Below, piece by piece: positions 37,721-39,260 of a stretch of 39,260 nucleotides of DNA. The translations under genes and the position numbers were made by a program. The first letter of the stretch is position 1, and every line of letters begins with the position of its first letter. The notes below the pieces were generated by a model. It made no database searches and had not been told where the DNA came from. It was given only the letters and a program-made list of their open reading frames with translations. This DNA comes from Sedimentisphaerales bacterium (GTDB lineage Bacteria; Planctomycetota; Phycisphaerae; Sedimentisphaerales; Anaerobacaceae): contig JANQFY010000031.1 of assembly GCA_028277585.1 (NCBI GenBank), positions 1 to 39,260 of the forward strand, written 5' to 3'.

Positions 37721-37810
37721 GTCCATAGATAATGTGCTTCCGCGGAGGCACAGGCCGTGGCCGCAAAGGTCGGGAAGATTGCTGAATGCTCTGGGCTGGT
37801 GCAGTGAGAC

Positions 37811-39260
37811 ATGGGTAGGCTCGCAAAGACGCGAAACATTGGGATCATGGCCCACATCGATGCCGGGAAGACCACGGTAACCGAGCGGGTGCTGTACTAC
37901 GCCGGCAAGACCTACAAAATGGGGGAGGTCCACGAGGGCACGGCCGTCATGGACTTCATGGAGGAAGAGCAGGAGCGGGGGATCACAATCACCTCGGCGG
38001 CGACCAAGTGCCACTGGGAAGACTTCGAAATCAATCTGATCGACACCCCGGGGCACATCGACTTCACGGCTGAGGTAGAGCGATCGTTGCGCGTGCTGGA
38101 TGGCGCGGTCGCGGTTTTCGACGGAAGCGAGGGCGTCCAGGCGCAGAGTGAAACCGTGTGGCGCCAGGGGCAGAAATACGACCTGCCGTGCCTGTGCTTC
38201 ATCAACAAGATGGACAAGATCGGCGCCGACTTCGAGATGAGCGTCGAGAGCATTCACGACAAGCTCCTGGCGAACCCGGTTCCCGTGCAGATCCCCATCG
38301 GCGCGGACGACTCATTCGCCGGTGTCGTCGATCTGATAACGATGCAGGCGGTGTTCTACGAGTCTGAGAAGATGGGCGCGAATTTCCGGGAGACCGAGAT
38401 CCCTTCGGAACTGTCGGAGATGGCTCAGGAGTACCGGGCGCGCATGATAGAAGCGGCGGCCGAGCACGATGAAGCGCTGATGGAGGCGTTCATCGACGAT
38501 CAGCCGGTCAGCGCAGAGATGATCCAGCGGGCGATCCGGAGGGGCACGCTGGAGAACAAGCTGCATCCTGTGTTCGTGGGGTCGGCTCTGAAGTACATTG
38601 GCGTCCAGCGACTGCTCGACGGCGTCGTCGCCTATCTGCCTTCCCCTATTGAGAAGCCGGATCTTATCGGGCACAAGCCGGGCGATGAGAGCAAAGAACA
38701 GCCCGTCAAGTGTGATCCAAATGCTTCGCTGGTAGCACTGGCATTCAAGATTACGAGCGATTCGCATGGCGATCTGAGCTTCCTGCGCATCTACCAGGGC
38801 ACGCTGAAGTCGGGCACGCGTGTGTTCAACCCGAACCGCAACAAGCGGGAGAACATCACGCGCGTGTTTGAGATGCACGCTAATGAGCGGAAGATTCTCG
38901 ATTCAGCTCAGGCCGGAGATATCGTGGCGGTCGTCGGTCTGCGACAGACGCTGACGGGCGATACAATCTGCGACAGCAAGAAGGCGACCGTTCTACCGAG
39001 CATTACGTTCCCCCAGACGGTGATCACGATGTCGATCGAGCCGCGAACCGCGGCCGAACGCGCAAAACTGGCCGACGCGCTCGACTCGCTTCGTCGGGAG
39101 GATCCGACGTTCGGATACAAAATAGATCCGGAAACGGGCCAGACCGTCATCAGCGGCATGGGTGAGCTGCACCTGGAGGTGCTTCAGCATAAGCTGACGC
39201 GGGAACGCAAGGTCGACGTTCGCATCGGCAAGCCCCGAGTGGCCTATCGTGAGGCGATCA
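37811..39260 (+). CDS. fusA: Elongation factor G (partial, runs off the window)
   Basis: The frame is open from ATG 37811 to the end of the window, giving the first 483 residues of a protein normally about 690-700 long. The GTPase domain is complete: [17 protein letters not shown] (P-loop), [17 protein letters not shown] (switch I), [17 protein letters not shown] and [10 protein letters not shown]. Domain II and the start of domain III follow, ending in [14 protein letters not shown] and VAYREAI. The sequence style matches canonical EF-G of the translocase type. No strong Shine-Dalgarno is seen. The gene lies 90 bases after a strong terminator, so it probably has its own promoter or depends on read-through. 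Confidence 0.96.
   Translation, partial: MGRLAKTRNIGIMAHIDAGKTTVTERVLYYAGKTYKMGEVHEGTAVMDFMEEEQERGITITSAATKCHWEDFEINLIDTPGHIDFTAEVERSLRVLDGAVAVFDGSEGVQAQSETVWRQGQKYDLPCLCFINKMDKIGADFEMSVESIHDKLLANPVPVQIPIGADDSFAGVVDLITMQAVFYESEKMGANFRETEIPSELSEMAQEYRARMIEAAAEHDEALMEAFIDDQPVSAEMIQRAIRRGTLENKLHPVFVGSALKYIGVQRLLDGVVAYLPSPIEKPDLIGHKPGDESKEQPVKCDPNASLVALAFKITSDSHGDLSFLRIYQGTLKSGTRVFNPNRNKRENITRVFEMHANERKILDSAQAGDIVAVVGLRQTLTGDTICDSKKATVLPSITFPQTVITMSIEPRTAAERAKLADALDSLRREDPTFGYKIDPETGQTVISGMGELHLEVLQHKLTRERKVDVRIGKPRVAYREAI

Noticed and set aside
37811..39260. Possible specialised spd-type EF-G
   Set aside because: Switch and domain motifs look like the canonical translocase; a phylogeny with the full protein would be needed to argue otherwise.

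Overview
This window looks like chromosomal DNA from a Planctomycetota-type bacterium, perhaps a member of the Phycisphaerae. That placement is inferred from gene style: secreted glycan-active proteins, a NagB/PIG-L fusion, a eukaryote-type hexokinase, a large secreted HEAT-repeat protein and GC-rich codon use. No rRNA gene is present to confirm it. There are three tRNA genes and no insertion sequence, prophage or CRISPR array.

Left part (1-6.6 kb), accessory. The end of a GH127-like arabinofuranosidase faces a secreted TIM-barrel-like protein of unknown function. A small cupin follows, then two unrelated small-protein/nucleotidyltransferase pairs on either side of a tRNA-Thr(CGU) gene. The second pair runs into larE (nickel-pincer cofactor sulfur insertase) and a secreted endonuclease/exonuclease/phosphatase-family protein. 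A higBA toxin-antitoxin operon on the minus strand closes the region. It has a near-consensus promoter with palindromic half-sites built into it. In both higB and the first nucleotidyltransferase operon the -10 box ends six bases before the ATG, which predicts leaderless mRNAs.

Central part (6.6-17.3 kb), sugar-phosphate metabolism. Leftward genes encode a NagB-like deaminase fused to a PIG-L-like deacetylase, a separate PIG-L deacetylase and a eukaryote-type hexokinase. Rightward genes encode a GATase-like protein, a PPi-type phosphofructokinase, a GlmS-type SIS isomerase lacking the glutaminase half, and a ROK sugar kinase. A leftward lipoprotein-galE pair follows. Together these could phosphorylate hexoses, deacetylate and deaminate amino sugars, interconvert phosphosugars and commit fructose-6-phosphate to glycolysis. 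This is the most original metabolic block in the window.

Next (17.9-22.9 kb) come a Tat-exported beta-propeller protein, a XerC/D-type tyrosine recombinase and a 762-residue secreted HEAT-repeat protein with its own promoter.

Right part (23.0-39.26 kb), core information processing, all rightward: tRNA-Thr(GGU), tuf, rpmG, tRNA-Trp, secE, nusG, rplK, rplA, rplJ, rplL, rpoB, rpoC, rpsL, rpsG and the start of fusA, which runs off the window. Strong hairpins lie between rplA and rplJ and between rplL and rpoB. A canonical intrinsic terminator separates rpsG from fusA. S12 carries Arg at the position where Lys-to-Arg gives streptomycin resistance in other bacteria.
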